Assembly (NCBI GenBank): GCA_035079385.1
Contig: JAVHKY010000053.1
Coordinates: 2,666,001 to 2,730,000 of the forward strand
Reading direction: 5' to 3'
DNA from: Aspidiotus rigidus
Lineage: Eukaryota; Arthropoda; Insecta; Hemiptera; Diaspididae
Length of the DNA stretch: 64,000 bases
Made by a program: the position numbers and the translations under genes. Position 1 is the first letter of the stretch, and each line of letters opens with the position of its first letter. Under the pieces are notes generated by a model, which saw nothing but the letters and a program-made list of their open reading frames with translations, had not been told where the DNA came from and did not search any database. This document shows, in pieces, positions 42,236 to 55,489 of this stretch.

Positions 42236-45200
42236 TTACAAACATTCGCTCGCCTTCTCATTGACTATCCGCCTCAACTCTTCTGTTGCACTGCCACTGC
42301 CGCTTATGATCAACGATTGAGATAAATTCTGAGATAGCTCACTAGTATCGATGGGGCAATTGACGTCTGGCACATCATCTGGGTTAACGTTGAGCAAATC
42401 GCCCGTGTTTATTCTGAATTCTATGCTACTGATAGCAGATTCGTGTTTCGACTGTATCTCGTTCATTGGTTGGTTCACGTTCAGATTGAAAAGAATGCTA
42501 GCAGTCGAAGTTGACTGATTCGCTTCCATGAATTCGTCCAATACTGTGAGCGCAGCGTAATCTTGATTTACTGCGAGTCGACGAGAAAAGAAACAAAAAA
42601 AAAAAAAAAAAGGTCCATATTCTGCGGTTAAATAATTATCCTTAAATTGAGTGAGGTTGTCTTACAACTACCTAATGGAGTTCACGCCCTCTCTCTTCAC
42701 AATCCGTTCCCCAATCACGTGATGATGTTCAAGTGTGCTGTTGGTTGGGCGCAATGATAAGAACCAAAGGTTCACAGCAAAAGGAGCGTCTTACCTTGTA
42801 ACGGGCTCGCGTTCATGGTGTTACTCGGAGCGAACGTATTAAATGGTGGTAACGAGTTTTGTGGACACTGTGACATCTCGAGAGTGTGATATACTGGCGG
42901 CAAATACGGCGCCGGCGAAGTTCCAAAAGGCGCGTAATTAGGGCTTCCTTTAAAAAAAAAAAAAAAAAAAAAAAACGAATCACACTTAAGTAATCACGTA
43001 ATGCATTGAAAGAGGTGAGTGGTAAGACTATCTTCAAAAATGTTGGAATTTTCAAAGCCACTAATCGGTTACAACCCCTTAGGGTCTTCTCGACAATTTT
43101 TCATCCAAAGGACTCGAAAAGTGGTTGAGTCCCTACTCAATAATTTCTTATGATCCGAATGTTCTCTCAAAATAATTTCACCCTTTACAAATAGGTTTAC
43201 AACATTTTCGTCAAAGTTATAAAATGATACGTGAATTACCTCCAGGTTCTGTTTTTATCTGGTAAGGCGGTTGAGTCGGATGTGTAGGACTGACGTATGG
43301 AGTTTGAGGACTACCCTGATTGAATCGGTCCATCACTAGAGAACGCAAATAAAACGAATCAATAGAAACGAGGTTTAAATCAAACTTCGTATGGAATATC
43401 ATGAAGATAACGTACATGGATCGTACACTATTGGTTCTTGTATTTTTGGAACTTTACGTGGAGGTGGATTTCCATAAGCTGAAAGAAAAGAAAAAAAAAA
43501 AAAATGACAGATGATTTACGGCATTGAGAAACAAAATTGTGAGAGGAAAAATTCGCAATTAAAAAAGTCTTCCGTTTGAAGGGCAAATGAAAACACGTTA
43601 AAAAAAATTAGCACACGATACAAGGGCAAATATATGTAAGATTCAGACACGCCGAATCTTATGTTGCGACGACACTCGCAGATGGTTTGTGTAAGAGAGC
43701 GGTTTTTATATAGCAGGAAGTGACACTTGACGTTCATAATCTCGCGCGTCATGATATGCCCTCGGAATTGTCAATTTTTCGTTGGTTCTGCGTTTTAATT
43801 GATTCGTAAGCTGGATGATAGTCTAGTCTTACATATATTTCACAAATTAAATAAGGTTAATAATGAGAGCAAAAAAGAAAAAGGAACAAAGTAGTCGTCA
43901 ACTCTCAAAGAAAACAAGAGGAAGTCAAAAATGAAGGCCGAATTATCAATCATGATCTGATAGGTAGAATTACTGAGGTCAAAACAAGAAATCATTATGT
44001 TGAATGAGATAGAAAATGGTGAAGAATTTTAGACCATTAATCTTTCATTGAATAAGTCTGGAAATTAGAAACAAAATACTAACAAAAATGAGTAAAAATT
44101 ATTAACTCGCTTAACTGTACTCAGACATGGGTGTGAAGAAGAAAATTCTCAATGAAACATATCCTTAATATAACTTTAACATTATGAGAGTATTCTGTCC
44201 GAGCGTATAAGTTTCAAAAATCAGATAGGAACAATGCAGTCGATCATGATCGATGAATAACTCACATTCGAATAAAATTACGCATGCAATAATACAGAAA
44301 AAAAAAAAAAAACTCATCATTGTAACTATTCTACGAAAACTCGAAAAAATAACACAGAACTAGTAAATCACAAACCATTTAAACTACTGATCGAACAAAC
44401 TTTAATCACTTATCATGGTAGAGAAGTCTTTCAGATCCTTTCAGAACGCTATTTTCGATAGAAAAATATAATGTTTTCTTTGATTTAAATTTGATCCTTT
44501 TATTATTTGAAAAAGTTCTAAGAAAATAAACAAGAACTATCGCATTAAGAAGCGGAAAAAAAATTAATTTAAATTCATTTTCGCGACTGTGATCGACAGA
44601 TTCGCAAAACAATATCGTTAATAGCGAAATTATTTTCATGTTTCAATTTCTCACCATTATTATCATTATTACACACGCAAAACATCTGTTAAAATTATCA
44701 TCTTGAAAACGAACTTACTTTCGACATATGAGAAGATATCGATTAAAAATATCGATTTCCATGCACGCGTTCTTAAATTAAAAAAAAAAAATAATAAATA
44801 CCGAGATCGATACGGAAAAAATTGAAGAAAAAATTTATTACGCTTAATTAAAAAGGCAGCAAAGATATTACCATTCAGATTACCTCATCTACGAAATGGC
44901 TCTACAATTTTCTATTTTAGACTACTGAGATTTAACATCACCAATAATTATTAGAGTTCAAAAATTTCACGACTAATATAACGCAGATATTGACGATAAA
45001 AATAGCCTTGATAAATTACAAAAAATAGTGGGCAACATACGAAAAATTATACAACTACGTAATCGTCACCGATGACGTATTCAAATCACCAGCTCCAACT
45101 TTCGAAATATGATCGTCAAAAAAAAAAGCAAGATCATTGCATTTCCAATAAAATTCCCCGTGAATGATTTCCATGATGACATCATACGAGGGATTTTTTT

Positions 45201-48200
45201 TCTATATCCCCGATGGAAGAATCATTTTCTTTTACAAATAATACGTATTACAAGAACTATGAGCGACGAGTTACTTAACCGGTTCTGCTTCTACCGGACT
45301 GTAATAACACGAATTCTCGTCGAATTCAGAATACGTTGCTCGAGGTGCCACGGACATGGTGCATAGAGCGTAGTGCTCGGCCTCGGTTAAATCATCTTCT
45401 GCCAAAGACAGCCTACACGAAGACGGTGGCGTAGAAGTCGCCGATATCGAACGACAACCTTCGCTCTCCTTGTCAACGTTCTTCTTCACTTTCTTTTTGC
45501 GCGTGAAGAATCTTTGCAGTAGAGCTAATTTTGTCTCTTTTTCCGGCGTCGCCGGTAATCTTCGATTAAGATTTTTTTTCACTCGTTTCGGAGGCAATGG
45601 CGGTAAAACTCCACTTCCAACTTGGGCGGTATGGAAGATCGGTTTGGCAGCCGCGGGACGCGGCGGCGATGGCATAAATTCGTAATGTTCTTGACTCAGT
45701 ACCGAGGATCGGTCTTTCCTTTCTGGTATTATGATAGAATTCTTCATGGCCATTTGTAAGCTCGTATACAACCCGAAATTATGGTCGCAAGAATTGACAT
45801 TCACTTCTGGTTCATTCACAACCGACACCATTAAGTCTTTCTCACGCTGCCGTCTCAACTTATTAACGTCATCGACAAATTCTTTAAAATGCACCCCCGC
45901 TAAACAATCGTTATTCTCTTCTTCGTTCTCGCTGAACACTACGCCTAATTCTTTCAATTTATCCTGAGATGCTGAAGATAGATTGTCAACAGCTTCCTGA
46001 CTAGAAAATTCCAACGCATCTGATATTTTCGACCGACCTTGAAATTCTAAAACGGTCGGCAGTATTGCGTGACCATCACGAACCTCGTCGCTGTCATCCT
46101 CGCGTTCTGGTGTCAAACAAACCGCGGATACATTTTCTCGTTTTCCGTTACAAAACTGCGATTGTTTTCGAATCGCGAATAATTCTCTGGTGAGAGAATG
46201 CGTTTCGTCGGCCAAGATTTCGGCTAGAAGAGAGTAGTCAAGGTTGAAAGAATCTAAGAGGTCTGAGACCACTTTACCTGAGTCACTTGGCGTGTAGTGG
46301 AACAGTACAGGATCACTGCATGCTTTATCCGATGGTCGTTTCAATTGGATGTAAACTTTGACTTTATGACTGACCTATAAAATATATATTTCAAATTTTG
46401 ACTCCAATAAAATAGTAGATTAGATTATTCAAATTTGATTAGCCGTTTCGAGTTGAAATGAGGTGGGTGAGTCATCGAATGTCATTCTAAAACTGTAAGA
46501 CTAAGAGAAAAAACGATTTTGACCAACTACTTCCTGATCTTTTCTGTTCTCCGTACTCTTTTTCTTTTCATTAAATGAACGAACCTTACAACTATTCTCA
46601 GGGTTATGAGCACGGAATGGGCAAATAGGGACAATAAGGATAGGGGAATCGGAGGTGATTTTCTCGTGGTTGTTTGAGCAAGAAGAGGCAAAATGGTGAA
46701 GCTGGATGTTTTCGAGAGCTGGGCAAAAGAAGAAGAGTTGAACGGGTAGAACCTCAGCATTGCAGCACAGACATACAGGAGGAGAGAAGCGTAAAAGGAG
46801 GGAAAAGTGGAAGAATGGAGGTCGTGTTGAATAACTGCGTTAAGTAGGGGAAGAAAGTAATTAAAGAGAGTTGAGGTGGAGATTTTTTTAGCATGGAAGC
46901 GCGGATATGTTGCCGCGCTCGAAAGCTGCATATCTCCGGGAGGGGAGTGGTTGTTGTAGGCAGTAGCGGAATGGACAGAATCGAAAGAGATGGGAACAGC
47001 TTCTGCTGAGTGTTTGAGAATGAAAGCCAGCTCTCCATAATAGGCATCAGCTGAAACAGAAGTAATTTGACTTGATGGTCGGAGAGACTTGAAAATTTTA
47101 TTTTCCATCGCTTGCAAATAAATGTTTTTCTGGTGGAAAAAGATCGGGAAAGTTCAGGGTATGAAATCGTTTACAACAACTAGCAGTTCTTTATCAATCA
47201 GTTTCCATGGATGGAAAAGTAGAAGCTATTTGGCACCGAAAGATACTTCAGAAATTCCTTATTTCTCCATCCTGGAAATGCTGTTCACAACTCTTCCTTC
47301 TACCCCTCTTCCTAAAAAAATACAACCTTGTAGAATCTACGCTTGCCATCTCTCAACATACATAGCATATAAGGTAGAGTTGACCTTAATACACTCACAA
47401 AATAAACTTTTTCAATAGGAACAGAAAGAAGAAATAAAACAGAATAATTGTGCGGGCTTCTTTCACAGTGGCGTACCCTAAACTATCGTCGTCAGCCTTT
47501 GCTTCGCACCTAATCTCCACTATTAGAAATCTGCTCTCGTGCTCGAAAGGTACAATCTTCCTCGAATAAAAAAGTGATACATCTCTTGGAACGCTCACTA
47601 AATCCTCCATATTTATACAATATTTTTTTTTAAAACATAGAAATTTGAATCATTTTTTTCGGTCACAATGTACACCAAAAACGAACACTCAACTTGATTT
47701 TTTCCCGGGCGAAAGCAAAACCATTCCTCGAATATTAATTATAATTTAAAGCTTTTTGTCTCACACCCTTCACTTTGATCCTAGGAATCCCCACGATCGC
47801 GCATATAATAAAGCCCCCATTAAGAATTTCATAATTTCAAGGTTCCAAATTAATTCACACATCAGTAAGAATATTACAATTTTTTTGATACTTCGAAATT
47901 TTTACAAAATCCTTCGCAATCGCTAGCAAAAAAAAAAAAAAAGCAAGATACTACGTAAAGCCAGCGTATCACCTTTTTTTATAGCACGCGAGCAGCAAGA
48001 TAATACAACTCGTTACCAAAATCAAGCGACGAAAAGTATAATCAAGTCACAAACTAGATACTACAGTATTTTCAAGTTCAAGTACGTCGGATCAGAATAG
48101 AATCCTCTTATTACAGACACTCGAAAATTACTTCAAAATTTAGGCCAGATCACTCTATTTCTACATTATTACGCACATGCGCGCCCACAAAATTTTTACA

Positions 48201-50051
48201 TGTTGAAAGGCACATTTTCTACACAATAATGTACAGTAATTATGTATTACTTACGTTGGGATCCTTGTATGGTGGTGTTTTGAATACAATAGCAACTTGT
48301 TTGTGGACATTGTTCGTGGAAAATTCTCCTTTACTTTCCCAAATAACCTCGCCGTTCACTTCTTCAAGAAAAACGACTTCTATATCTTCTGCAAATTAAA
48401 TACATTGAGAAATATTAGAATAATTCTTCAACAAAGGGGGCGAATTCGATCATCTTCTTTCAGTTATTTTCCGATTTTTTTTTCCATATTATGTCTCAAA
48501 CAGAAATATTTACTTTCAACATTGGAATACAACGGTTTAAGCCGAGCATTCTAATTCAAGGCACAATATTTCTCTTCTTCCTCAACAATATTCGTACTGC
48601 ATAGAATGCAATATTTTCTCAAACTCATGAATAAATTTATGAACGAACACTAATTATTCGCTGAAATAGGGTAAACAAATAATTTGCAATCTAGTATGAC
48701 CACCGTTCACAGGTCATGGACGGAAAAAACATAAGAAGGGTTCACACAAGACTATTTCAAAGTTGGAAAATTCCAATTAGTCATCACTTGTATCCTTTTT
48801 TTTCTTCCTTTTATTCAGAAGCAAAATGTTTCGTCGTCTTACCTTTGACTACTTTTTCACACAACAGAATCATTTCTTGGTGCCCTGTAGCTGGTCCACT
48901 GGCATGACTTAATTTAGTGATAACTAAATCTGACATAGCTTCTACAGAAAACAAAATAAAACACGCGTGAAATCATAAAATTCAGTTGCCAAATTTTTAA
49001 AAAGGGAATATCAACGCACGTACTTTTATCATAAATAGGCTCGCTAATTACAGGTTGAACGACGATATTGAATTTTTTCTGCCCGGGCTCTTGCAGAAAA
49101 GCTTGAAAACATAATCTGACAGCGTTCAAGTCTATTTGACTGGGTGCAGACTTATGGTTGAAACCCTCTGAAAAAAAAATGTCATCAACATGAGAATAAT
49201 ATGCGAATAATACAATTCTATCCTCAAAGTTGAAAACTGAAAATTTTGGTAGGACGAGGCTTTCTATTTACGCGAAATCAATCGAACTTGGGACGTTAAG
49301 GCTTGCAACACTAAGGCAAAAGAACCAGCCTCGGTTTCGATTGGTCCGGGCAATTCTTCTAAACAAGAATTAAATCTATTAAGAAACACTTACGTCTAAA
49401 TGGATCAACTCGAATTTTTTCGCGTATCGTCAACGCTTCTTCGATATCCTTTTTCTTCACGCATTGAATACCCAAATTTTGAAACGTCGCCGTCATATCC
49501 TCGTTATTTATTTCGACGGTACAAATACCATTCTTACAACCTTCTTTACCGACTAAATTATGCGGGTGAGCCTGATACGGCTCATCTTTGGTAACGCATG
49601 AAACCACCACAACAGCGAGTCCTTTAAATCCTACAATCTGTAAAGTATGAAAAGTAATTAAGTTATTTCATTTTAACAAGAACTGAGAGGATGGAAAAAT
49701 TCTTACTCTTATTTTAGGGTATGTTTTATTTTCTGGAGTGCTGTGCACTCCAGGTATACTCCCGGCTGATCGTCCTTCGCACTCGTATCTGAATCGAAGA
49801 GCTTTGGACGCTGGTTGTTCCGTTATCTCAATATACGGTATCGTGCGATGACCGTTTCTAACGTTTCCATCACCGTAAGGATTTTCAGGGCTACAGCCGC
49901 GTCCATTTGCCATTTGTCCATTTATTCCGCCGAACGGATCTGGAACGAAACATTTTATCCGCGTTAAATATTTCAATATTGGGTACAGAAAATGTAAGGA
50001 AATAACCACAGAAGTGCTGCTGTATTTACTTGAAATTTCAGGAGATCCCAT
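42236..50051 (-). CDS. dl: Dorsal, NF-kappaB/Rel transcription factor, isoform with spliced C-terminus
   Basis: This is a Toll-pathway Rel factor, held in the cytoplasm by Cactus and moved to the nucleus in patterning and immunity. Exons: 50051-50030, 49939-49707, 49637-49394, 49167-49024, 48941-48843, 48388-48255, 46374-46278, 43478-43416, 43335-43240, 42947-42795, 42570-42236. Phases all fit and the product is 539 aa. The DNA-contact loop [16 protein letters not shown] is at 56-71, and the Rel domain runs to about residue 322, ending PVLFHYTP. Beyond it the tail is rich in proline, serine, tyrosine and glutamine, as in transactivation domains, and ends [16 protein letters not shown]. The basic patch right after the Rel domain is weak (PPPRKVPK), with no clear RRKR-type signal. 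Confidence 0.92.
43480..45270. other. Intron of the spliced dorsal isoform (non-coding part)
   Basis: This AT-rich intron sequence lies between the alternative-tail stop and the next exon of the spliced form. No repeat or nested gene is recognised. Confidence 0.6.
45271..50051 (-). CDS. dl: Dorsal, alternative isoform reading through the last Rel exon
   Basis: It uses the same first six exons, but the seventh continues from 46374 to the TAA at 45271 instead of using the CAG|GTAAAG donor at 46278/46277. The product is 659 aa. The 335-residue alternative tail is acidic in the middle, then proline-rich ([23 protein letters not shown]). It has two strongly basic clusters ([10 protein letters not shown] and [10 protein letters not shown]) that could act as nuclear localisation signals missing from the spliced form. 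An uninterrupted 1.1 kb frame in AT-rich DNA argues for real use. Alternative Dorsal C-termini (Dorsal-B in Drosophila, several forms in blood-feeding bugs) are known. That this tail is orthologous is an inference. Confidence 0.85.
46527..47117 (-). CDS. Unrecognised 196-codon ORF in a dorsal intron
   Basis: It lies in the intron between the sixth and seventh dorsal exons on the same strand. It has no intron, a hydrophobic middle ([15 protein letters not shown]) and a very basic end. A second overlapping frame (47047-46754) is equally open, which suggests composition rather than selection. No family is recognised. It may be a relic of a mobile element. Confidence 0.2.
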   Translation of the reverse strand: MQAMENKIFKSLRPSSQITSVSADAYYGELAFILKHSAEAVPISFDSVHSATAYNNHSPPGDMQLSSAATYPRFHAKKISTSTLFNYFLPLLNAVIQHDLHSSTFPSFYASLLLYVCAAMLRFYPFNSSSFAQLSKTSSFTILPLLAQTTTRKSPPIPLSLLSLFAHSVLITLRIVVRFVHLMKRKRVRRTEKIRK

Positions 50052-53000
50052 TTTACGTATTTAAAACTTCGTCAATTTAATTGCGTCGATCGATCGATCA
50101 TTGGTAACAAATTAATGAAGAAAGTCCTGCAATTAAAAGACAAGGTCGAGCTTGAAAAAATAATTTACAAATTACAAAATGAAGTTTACAATTTTTTTAT
50201 GAATCAAGTTTAATTTATACGTAAATTCTAATAAACGAGAGCGGAAACATCACTCCACCACCCCTCCGAATTCTCACAGGGAACTCCCAAGAAAATTTGT
50301 TCATATAGGCTATCCTACGAATAGAATGAATGGTATGCACTTATAACTCCGCAGAATTTGCGATGAACACTATAATCTACCACTCAAAAGAAATTTTGTA
50401 GGAATTTATGGTTGGACTTCAGCTAACTTCCAAATATTTTACGAGGAACACGTTTGGCCTGGAAATTTTTTCATCTAAATTTGAAAAAGCTCGAGATATG
50501 AAGGAAAAAATGATTTTTTGGCAACAATATGCTCGAACGGCGTGGGAGATTCCTGACTTTTAGTGCATAATTTCACACACCTAACCTGAGATATTTCTAG
50601 CAAATCTAACTCACTTTTCTCCCGTACCCATCGCGAAATTTGACTTTTTTATGGTCTCTGAGGACAAGTTCACAAATAGAGAAAAATATCAGCAATTCAG
50701 AACTACAATAGTTGGATCTTGATCAAGAGGGTGAAATGAGAAAACATCGTTTCGATATCCAAAAGATTGGAAGTCTCAGCTATTCCCTAACACGTAGTGA
50801 GTCGAAATTTATTTCGAGTTCTTGGACAGAAATACATACACGGAACAGAGCGAAGATAATGAATCACCATGATATAATTACAGAACGTAAGGATTATTTT
50901 ACTTTACATTGTCATTTCAAAATAGACTTTCTATTCCTTCATCATCTATCATCAATTAGTAACATGATGATCTTTGCTCCACGTGTACTTCTTCAGGGAG
51001 CCATTATTTTGGGTACTATCGCCAGCCATGAACCAAATCGGTTTCTTGATGCCGGTTTCAGAATTGAAACAAAACAAAAATACGAGATATCGTTTAGATC
51101 GTTCGAAGCTACCAAATTTCGTTCAACCTCTAAGTGAAATCTGAATTAAATCACCGCTTCGAGCTTCCAATCTTTCGATGCAATTTGTCTGAATACGAGT
51201 GGAAACGAGGGTTCTAATAGTCAAAGAGCCGAAGAAATCGAATAACAAACAGCAACAGAATTTCAAGTCGATCAAGTTGCATTGAATAACTCGCGAAGTA
51301 GATGAACTCAACGAACGACAACCAACCCTGATGTACGAGTGAAATTTACGCAGATATTGGCTAATTATCACATTTGATTCATTGCCAAAATTATTAAGAT
51401 GCTGTAGAAGACATGGGAGCGCATAGCACAACCTGGATTGTAACTCCAAACAGTTGAATACGATGTACGAATGACGTCATTCGAAGAAGGAGATACCAGA
51501 GCTTACGCGAATAGTAGAATTATTTGCATTGATAATATCCATAACCTTACGAGCTCAAGACTTCTTAACAACGCCTCGAACTACGAACATACGACTGTTC
51601 TTTACAACACGTCACTTTCGTTCTCGAATTTTTAACTTACCAAAATGCCTAATCAAATCACAGTCGTAAGCTTTGAATATCGAACTCGAGTTGTTCATTC
51701 TTCGTCTTGTATCCTGATAGTGTTCCGCAACCTACAGGCGGAGAACATTTCTCTGAAAAATTTCGAAAATGATAAGTTTTAGGAACCGGAGCAAAGTTAA
51801 CGGAGGAAATAACGCGGAGCATCAGACACGGTCAGGAAATGAGATGATAATTAACACTATCACTTTCGTATTCATGAATAACTGTAGAACCGCTGAAACG
51901 CAATTCGTAAACTCCATGCTCATAAAATATAATATGCATACTTACTTGTAGATTGATGACTTCGTAGCAAACGAACGAGGGTCCAAATTGAATTTCGAGT
52001 ATATTCAAATCAAAAGAGTACAAAATGATCGCGAGTAAAGCTAAATATAAAAAGGGTTAATGTACATAAAAAACGAATAATGTAAAAGAATGTGCCGTTC
52101 TAAGTTTCTTTTTTTTTTTTTCTTTCCTCTTCGGTTATCAGGAAATTTTTTAATAATAGTTCACTCTGGGTTCACTCGTGCTCTTCTTGCTCGCACGTAT
52201 GTTGATCAGACTCCTGCTGTTGTTGTGGTAGTGGTAACGAAGGTAGTGGTAGTGCGATTTTTACGAACGCACACACGAACACAAACAACACGAGACGGAC
52301 ACGATTTTACACGAGCTGCACGTCACAAGGATATTATGATCTTCACTTCGCGTACGAAATTATTATTTACACCGCCTAATTTTATGGAATTTATGATTTG
52401 CGACGAATTTCGTTAACGAAAAAAATGACCGACGACCGAATAACAACCGCTACAATTTTATCCAGCAATAGGTATAATGATACCACACAAAATACACAAA
52501 CCGTAGTATAATGTAGTAATTGGAATACTATACGTAGCTACGCCAGTAATTACAGGTAAAGCGAATCTCGCGACTAGTTTAGAGTTTAGACGCAAATCGA
52601 AGAACGACGACAGAGGGAGATCAAAAAACAGGTATTATCACGGCATCACTCTGTACCCACCCGGTTTTGCACGGTGAACGTAAGAGAACTAGTAATTTAC
52701 AGAAACGTAAAAACCACAATTTTTTCAAGAATACATTAAATTTTCGTATTCCTATAATGTGTTGGGAGATTTTTCTCCCCGTCTCCGCTTAAATATTCCA
52801 AATTTATTATTAGAAACGCACGATGATGGGCATCGAGCTACATCGTCGCCATTCTTAAATTTTCTTTCAGATAATGAACCGCTCGATCTTGTGCGTTATA
52901 TTCAACGATTATCAGGCTCACTGGAAATGATTGATCGTCCTATGCGATTATTTAAGATGATAGGCCTACCAACTTTGACTTGAGATCCTCCTTGTTACAA

Positions 53001-54226
53001 ACGTGGATCAGCTGAGGAGTAATAGAGAAAGTGGGTATTGAGAAGGCTGCCAATGCCACACCACAAAGTTGACGATCAGGCAAACTGTATCTTTCGCCCA
53101 AATGTGAAAATATAATTTCTTCCTGATCGTTGAACTCAAAGTCGTACAGCAGAATTGACGACCTGCAACGTGACGATCAGCGGAACGAGATTTAGTTCAG
53201 ACTACGGCAAAAGATATCATGAGCCTTGTTCTCCTAAAATCGTTGCTTTGTATGGACATCAATCAACTTTGTAGTGTACGGCAGAAGGGTAACATTGTTT
53301 GGACAATGGACATGAAACATGTGACCTCTTGCATGACAGATAAGGCCATTGCCCTTTTACATAATTTGAGTGTGTGAGTGTTTTCGATATTTTATCATTG
53401 AACACGAGTTATAAATCGCAGCAGCCTTACAATGGAGTGCCAGATCACAGATATTTCGAACTGCGAATTGTTCTGATCGGCAGTTGAACAGACTTAGACT
53501 ACCTGTTAGGATAAATAAGGAACATCCAAGTTTCTGAGAGTATAATGTCGGCCTATTAACCGGGTTATTTCCTGGATCAGACTTCTTCAGTTCTTTGAAT
53601 ATTAGGTACGAGCCACGTTTTAATCTCAATTCTTATCTCTGGCTCACAGGTCACTGTTTGGTGTTCGCAGGTAGTGGTAGGCAATTAAGTGAATCTTTTC
53701 TCATGTTCCCGATCTATAATTATTTGTATTCGATAAATTCAAGAAGTTTAGAGCTCCGAATTGCAGGACGGAAATAAACCTGGGCAAAAACTTGCAGCTT
53801 CCTTCTTTCGCTAGGTAGGTCTCTTTCATTAATTATCTACCGGTACGTTAATTAAGGTGAGTACGGAGGTATTTTTCTATTTAGATACCTAATTGATTAC
53901 AGGATCAATTATTCTAAATCGGAATTTTTCTAACATCACCTCCTTATCTACGTATAGGTAGCTCGAGAATAGGGATATTTCTAAGCGCCATCTCTGCCAT
54001 GTACAGCTCGTTCGTTTGAATATCTTCAAGTTCCCCTCTCCTCTCCACCTTACATGTAGCTGAATGATTTAAACTTCCAAAGTCGTCCTCTTGACCGTGG
54101 GAGGCATACTCCAAAGAGAAACCTTGAGTTGCAAATACCGCAAAAAAAAGAGCAAATTGCGATTGCTTTTGGTTCTGAAACTACTGGTATCATCTAGCAA
54201 GCTATATTATAAAAGCAACTGACCGA
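50052..54226. other. Dorsal upstream region and gene-free DNA
   Basis: The first few kilobases must hold the dorsal 5' untranslated exon(s) and promoter, which I could not place. Open frames at 50712-51137 and 52090-52416 (plus) have no domain content. A 74-codon frame at 52759-52983 (plus) is slightly protein-like (NEPLDLVRYIQRLSGSLE) but stops without a partner. Confidence 0.35.
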
Positions 54227-54331
54227 ACAACGGCATTCAGAGAAATTAGTACTAAACTAGTGAGTCATCAAAAATCATTAACAACGGCATTCAGAGAAAT
54301 TAGTACTAAACTAGTGAGTCATCAAAAATCA
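54227..54331 (+). repeat. 54-bp perfect tandem duplication
   Basis: The units start at 54227 and 54281 and both contain acaacggcattcagagaaat and ctagtgagtcatcaaaaatc. A Penelope relic follows, whose edge carries a catcaggggtg phrase like the pLTR of the large element, so this may be pLTR-derived. Confidence 0.7.
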
Positions 54332-54361
54332 TTTTTGTAGACTAATTCAATCAACCCTTCA

Positions 54362-54783
54362 TCAGGGGTGTACTTGTTTAGCACAGTAACATATAGTCGC
54401 TATTCCACGACGGAAAATAATTTTGATTTGCTCGAGCGCGATATGTTTGAAGTGCTGAGAATTTTTCGTGTTTAGGAAGACTTCTGATCCCTCCCTGAAA
54501 CTGTGGTCACTAGTGATTGGATAGTTCGCAAACGCCAATTCTCCTACATAAGCTTTCTTACGCTCGGTCACTCTAATCTCGAATTGGCGACTGGTCTCCC
54601 TGTCTCCCTTACATAAACACTACTATAGTCCTCATATGCCACTCTATATGTACACTCTACTCTTCTCAACCGACGGACATTAATATTTGCTGGGTCCCGA
54701 ATTATGGCAAATTTACTAATACATTTTTTTGAGTTTTTTGAAGAGATAGGTATTCTTATAGGTTCCCCTTTGGGTTCCCTCAT
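54362..54783 (-). pseudogene. Second Penelope relic, GIY-YIG endonuclease part
   Basis: On the minus strand 54783-54568 reads VECTYRVAYEDYSSVYVRETGRP, resembling the GxYxIPCxDC-xxVYIGETGR start of Penelope endonucleases. A frame change leads to 54571-54362 with NYPITSDHSFREGSEVF, resembling the downstream HxxxxxHxFD region. Cysteines and the catalytic glycine have decayed. The sequence differs strongly from the 20 kb element, so it belongs to another Penelope family. Confidence 0.65.
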
Positions 54784-55190
54784 TTCAAAGGTATATTCAT
54801 GTTCAAATTTGAACTTGATCTTCTCTCTTCAGGGCAAGTGTTGTTTATTATTGGCACAGGTATGTAGACGAGTCCTCAAGGTCTCTTTAGAGAGTTTTTT
54901 ACGGAACAATATCTTTCCATAATATTTACCTTGAAAGTCGGAGGGTCTTCTGCGGTTCTTGCAAATTCATCCTTTGTTTACTCTTCTGCGAATACTTCAA
55001 TTTCTTTTATAAACTACTTTTATTTGACTATCTCTAGGTTCCTGGGTTTGGAATGTACAGAGAAGATGCTTCAACCAACATTGTAGTCTTCAGGTCATCA
55101 TTTTGTCCTGATACCCTCAAGATTGCTACGTTTGCTAGCTTGATCCACCGACTGTTCTTTATAATTATATAAGAAATTGATGACAACTAT

Positions 55191-55466
55191 TTGGCCAGTC
55201 GAGTGAATGAGATAGATTTGGACATCGATTTTACGGTTTGTAAGAAAATCACGAGAAATTGTCTCGATTCAACTGTCTTCCTCCCTCGCGATTCGGACTG
55301 TGACAGTAGGAAGCGCTGGATCAAGTTCCCGTTTCTGGGAAAGTTTCCCCGTCAGCTGGACCACGTCCTTTGCTCCTTTGGCTTTCATCCAACGGTTTAT
55401 AAGGAATTATTTGTCAAATTGAAGAACCCTGTTTCACCAGTTGAGAATAGTGAGGTGTGTAGATGA
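55191..55466 (+). pseudogene. Penelope relic, region before the endonuclease, opposite orientation
   Basis: The frame reads KFPFLGKFPRQLDHVLCSFG, then FHPTVYKELFVKLKNPVSPV and ENSEV. This resembles the LPYxGxxSxKIxRxLKxxG...LRxxLVxxKDxxPxxxxSGVY linker of Penelope proteins. It lies on the plus strand while the endonuclease relic next door is on the minus strand, so the copy is rearranged or uses the inverted layout of these elements. Confidence 0.5.
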
Positions 55467-55489
55467 TAATATCATAGTAACGTACCTCT

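Noticed and set aside
42065..42325. Lysine-rich plus-strand frame
   Set aside because: Produced by an A-run opposite the dorsal last exon.
50712..51137. 141-codon open frame upstream of dorsal
   Set aside because: No domain, no splice context, and another frame is open opposite. Treated as chance.
52759..52983. 74-codon open frame with protein-like wording
   Set aside because: Too short, with no partner exon and no recognised family.
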